Shown here piece after piece: positions 6,498 to 8,650 of a stretch of DNA of 8,650 bases; position 1 is the stretch's first letter, and each line of letters opens with the position of its first letter. The position numbers were made by a program, and so were the translations under genes. Source of the stretch: Cryomorphaceae bacterium. GTDB taxonomy: Bacteria > Bacteroidota > Bacteroidia > Flavobacteriales_D > Crocinitomicaceae. Under the pieces are notes generated by a model. It was not told the origin of the DNA. It did not search any database and worked only from the letters and a program-made list of their open reading frames with translations. The DNA is taken from positions 1 to 8,650 of the forward strand of contig JAIXRD010000011.1 of assembly GCA_027485365.1 (NCBI GenBank), written 5' to 3'.

Positions 6498-7736
6498 TTA
6501 CATTAATAGTTTCATTTCAGGGAATGATTTCTCCACGGAATCCACTTCATTCAATGAAATATTCAAATCGGAGATTGTTGATGCCACGATCGCCGCTAAT
6601 ACAATCCGATGATCATTATACGTATCAATGTAGGGCTCATGGTCTTTTATTCCGCCCGTAATTATAATCTCATTCGTTACTGCTTCAAAAGAAACACCCA
6701 AGGCACTAAGCATAGCCATAGATGATTTTAAGCGATCTGATTCTTTATACATTAGGCGCTGTGTTCCTTTTATGATTGATGTTCCGCTTGCTGACGCGGC
6801 TAAAACACACAATAATGGAAACAAATCTGGACAATGCGTCACATCGCAATTAAACGACCGATTTTCGGAATGCCTTACCGTAATAACATCCCCATTCCAT
6901 TCAATTTGCGCACCGTACAAGGTTAATATATCAAGTATGTACTCATCTGCTTGATTGCTTTCAAGACGTAAGCCTTTAACACATATTTCATTGGTAATAG
7001 CCCCTATACACAATAAATTTGCAGCCCCACTCCAATCCCCATCAATTTGAATATCTCGACCTTGAATCTGGCTATTATCATCAAAGGAAATGCAGTCATC
7101 GACCCACGAAAGAATAATGCCTCGATTCATTAAATTATTAACCGTCATGTTAAGGTACGGTGTACTTACAAGATTCTTTAAACACAACCTACGCTCCCCT
7201 GTAGATTTAGCTAAGCGGATTAAGACACCCGATGCAATTTGAGAAGTAGCCGATGCATCAAGCTGAATATGCTTTTGGCATGGATTGATTTGTTCTAAAA
7301 TCAAAGGCCATTCTCCGTGATTTGAACGTTGAATTAAACCCAGTTGATCCAAAAGTTCGCCATTTACATGAAGTTCACGCGAAAGCAAGGTGCCTTTGGC
7401 TTGAATTATAAGTTTTCGAGTAAATAAAAAACCAACGGAAACAATATTTCGAATTAAATAACCAGACTCCCCAACATGAACTGCAAGTTCATCTTTTATG
7501 ATTGGATTGATGGGCGGAAAAACTTCTATCCTATTTTCATTAATTAATACAGTAGCACCAAATGACTCAATACACTTAATGGCCGATAATACATCATCCG
7601 GAAGTGAAATGAAATTACCATGTAATCGCGTAGGTGAATTTGCCACAACCGACAATAATAGCTCTCGCTGCATATGGCTTTTAGATACGGGAGCCTGAAT
7701 AAGAGAAGGCAATGCAATGTTAGGGATTCGAAGCAC
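6498..7736 (-). CDS. aroA: 3-phosphoshikimate 1-carboxyvinyltransferase (EPSP synthase)
   Basis: Joins phosphoenolpyruvate to shikimate 3-phosphate, the sixth step of the shikimate pathway, in the cytoplasm. The 412-residue length is normal. Catalytic and binding residues aligned to E. coli AroA are present: K19, S20, R24 (PVSKSHMQR); G92 and R96; R120; T164-S165-Q166; S191 and Y194 (LVSTPYLN); D304 (CPDLFP); K331 and R335 (YKESDR); R377 (NDHR); K403 (VEKSFP). The phosphoenolpyruvate loop reads GESGYLIRN where E. coli has AGTAMRP. The start is GTG at 7734-7736; the frame upstream contains no ATG before a stop at 7773-7775, and the next internal ATG would remove the PVSKS motif. It overlaps the end of the DAHP synthase/chorismate mutase gene by 17 nt, so the two are surely co-transcribed and probably translationally coupled. 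Confidence 0.96.
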   Translation of the reverse strand: MLRIPNIALPSLIQAPVSKSHMQRELLLSVVANSPTRLHGNFISLPDDVLSAIKCIESFGATVLINENRIEVFPPINPIIKDELAVHVGESGYLIRNIVSVGFLFTRKLIIQAKGTLLSRELHVNGELLDQLGLIQRSNHGEWPLILEQINPCQKHIQLDASATSQIASGVLIRLAKSTGERRLCLKNLVSTPYLNMTVNNLMNRGIILSWVDDCISFDDNSQIQGRDIQIDGDWSGAANLLCIGAITNEICVKGLRLESNQADEYILDILTLYGAQIEWNGDVITVRHSENRSFNCDVTHCPDLFPLLCVLAASASGTSIIKGTQRLMYKESDRLKSSMAMLSALGVSFEAVTNEIIITGGIKDHEPYIDTYNDHRIVLAAIVASTISDLNISLNEVDSVEKSFPEMKLLM

Positions 7737-8649
7737 CTTTATCAGAATTTCGTAATATTTTTGATTGAATATCTATAGATTCTTGATGAATCAATTTAAA
7801 AACTTCCGCAGCAAACTCCTTGGACAATTCTGCATCTTCGGATAATCTGAGAAATTTAGCTAAGGCTTCTTCCCATTGATTCGGTTGAAAAATAGCTATA
7901 TTATTTCGTTTCTTATAGTGACCAATCTGCTCAACCAATTCCATTCGTTTAGCAAATAGCTCAACCACTTGATTGTCTAAAATTGAAATGTTGGCGCGCA
8001 ATTCACGTATTTCCTCTTGATCGATAGCTTCTCTGCTTCGAACATTCAAATTTGCAAGCAGTTCAAGATACGCTTTAGGAGTTAATTGTTGTTTCGCATC
8101 TGTTTTTGCTACGGCAGGATTTGGATGAACTTCAATCATCAAGCCATCAAACTTCAAATCAATGGCCTTTTGTGATACTTCAAATACATTGTTTGCAATT
8201 CCTGAAATATGGGATGGATCGCAGATAATTTCTAACCCTGGGAACTCGGCACGCAATGCAATTGGAATTTGCCAGTTGGGAAGGTTACGATATTTCAGTT
8301 TATCATACGTTGAAAATCCCCTATGAATGGCAATTACTTTTTTAACCCCAGCTTTATACAAGCGTTCTATCCCTCCTACCCATAGTTTTAAATCAGGATT
8401 CGTTGGATTCTTAATAAGGATTGTTGCCTCTGTTCCTTGAAGGGAATCCGCGAGTTCTTGAACAGAAAACGGATTAGATGTTGTTCTTGCGCCAATCCAC
8501 ATCATATTGAACCCGTGGGCTAAGACTTTTTCTACATGTGTTGAATTAGCAACCTCGGTTAATACATTTAACCCGAACTCCTCTTGAATATCACGCATCC
8601 AACCTAAGGCCTCATCTCCTGCACCTTCAAAGGCGCCGGGTTGTGTTCT
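7720..8649 (-). CDS. Bifunctional DAHP synthase / chorismate mutase, 5' partial
   Basis: A fusion enzyme that catalyses the first step of the shikimate pathway (phosphoenolpyruvate plus erythrose 4-phosphate to DAHP) and, through its C-terminal domain, chorismate to prephenate. The frame runs off the right edge; upstream of the Met at 8598 it continues with RTQPGAFEGAGDEALG, a normal DAHP synthase segment, so the N-terminus lies outside the window. Counting that Met as 1, the synthase part (1 to about 185) shows WIGARTTSNPF, LIKNPTNPDLKLW, IHRGFS, CDPSH with metal-ligand H130, and IEVH with E156, then D167. The AroQ-type mutase (about 195-285) aligns without gaps to E. coli chorismate mutase: R201, R218, K229, S274 and Q278 match R11, R28, K39, S84 and Q88. 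The R51 equivalent is Q241. This domain order is typical of Bacteroidota. Feedback control is likely but not visible here. Confidence 0.95.
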   Translation of the reverse strand, partial: RTQPGAFEGAGDEALGWMRDIQEEFGLNVLTEVANSTHVEKVLAHGFNMMWIGARTTSNPFSVQELADSLQGTEATILIKNPTNPDLKLWVGGIERLYKAGVKKVIAIHRGFSTYDKLKYRNLPNWQIPIALRAEFPGLEIICDPSHISGIANNVFEVSQKAIDLKFDGLMIEVHPNPAVAKTDAKQQLTPKAYLELLANLNVRSREAIDQEEIRELRANISILDNQVVELFAKRMELVEQIGHYKKRNNIAIFQPNQWEEALAKFLRLSEDAELSKEFAAEVFKLIHQESIDIQSKILRNSDKGASNP

Positions 8650-8650
8650 A

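Noticed and set aside
1..8650. A novel defence, mobile or biosynthetic system spanning the window
   Set aside because: All genes belong to familiar families, mostly housekeeping. No integrase, transposase, toxin, nuclease, inverted-repeat boundary, CRISPR-like array or change in base composition was seen.

Overview
The window comes from a bacterium of the phylum Bacteroidota, most likely class Flavobacteriia. The evidence is a secreted protein ending in a type IX secretion (T9SS) sorting domain, SprB-type adhesin repeats, a DAHP synthase fused to a C-terminal chorismate mutase, start sites without Shine-Dalgarno sequences, TAnnTTTG promoter motifs and AT-rich DNA. A finer placement such as a Crocinitomicaceae-like lineage is only a guess from overall style.

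Layout from left to right. (1) Positions 2-1858, + strand: the 3' part of a secreted subtilisin-like protease with three SprB-like repeats and a T9SS tail; its N-terminus lies outside the window. (2) A hairpin terminator at 1878-1910 faces a two-gene minus-strand unit: a class III CoA-transferase (2318-3370) followed by an overlapping GNAT acetyltransferase (1896-2327). (3) A 106-bp divergent intergenic region carries a Bacteroidota-type promoter motif on each strand and separates that unit from aconitase (3477-5741, + strand). (4) A near-perfect bidirectional terminator (5759-5789) separates aconitase from a minus-strand cluster. Read in the direction of transcription, that cluster is the bifunctional DAHP synthase/chorismate mutase (7720-8649, 5' end outside the window), EPSP synthase aroA (6498-7736, GTG start, 17-nt overlap) and a small outer-membrane beta-barrel protein (5807-6466).

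Functionally the window is mostly housekeeping. Aconitase catalyses citrate-isocitrate isomerisation in the TCA cycle. The DAHP synthase/chorismate mutase and AroA cover the first step, the EPSP step and the chorismate-to-prephenate branch of aromatic amino-acid synthesis. The protease and the barrel protein are surface or exported proteins. The CoA-transferase/GNAT pair has no recognised pathway partner here.

I found no tRNA or rRNA gene, CRISPR array, insertion sequence or phage gene, and no convincing new multi-gene system. No stretch over 300 bases lacks a gene. The details most worth a second look are the architecture of the divergent promoter region, a coding end embedded in a terminator, and some active-site substitutions in the two aromatic-pathway enzymes.
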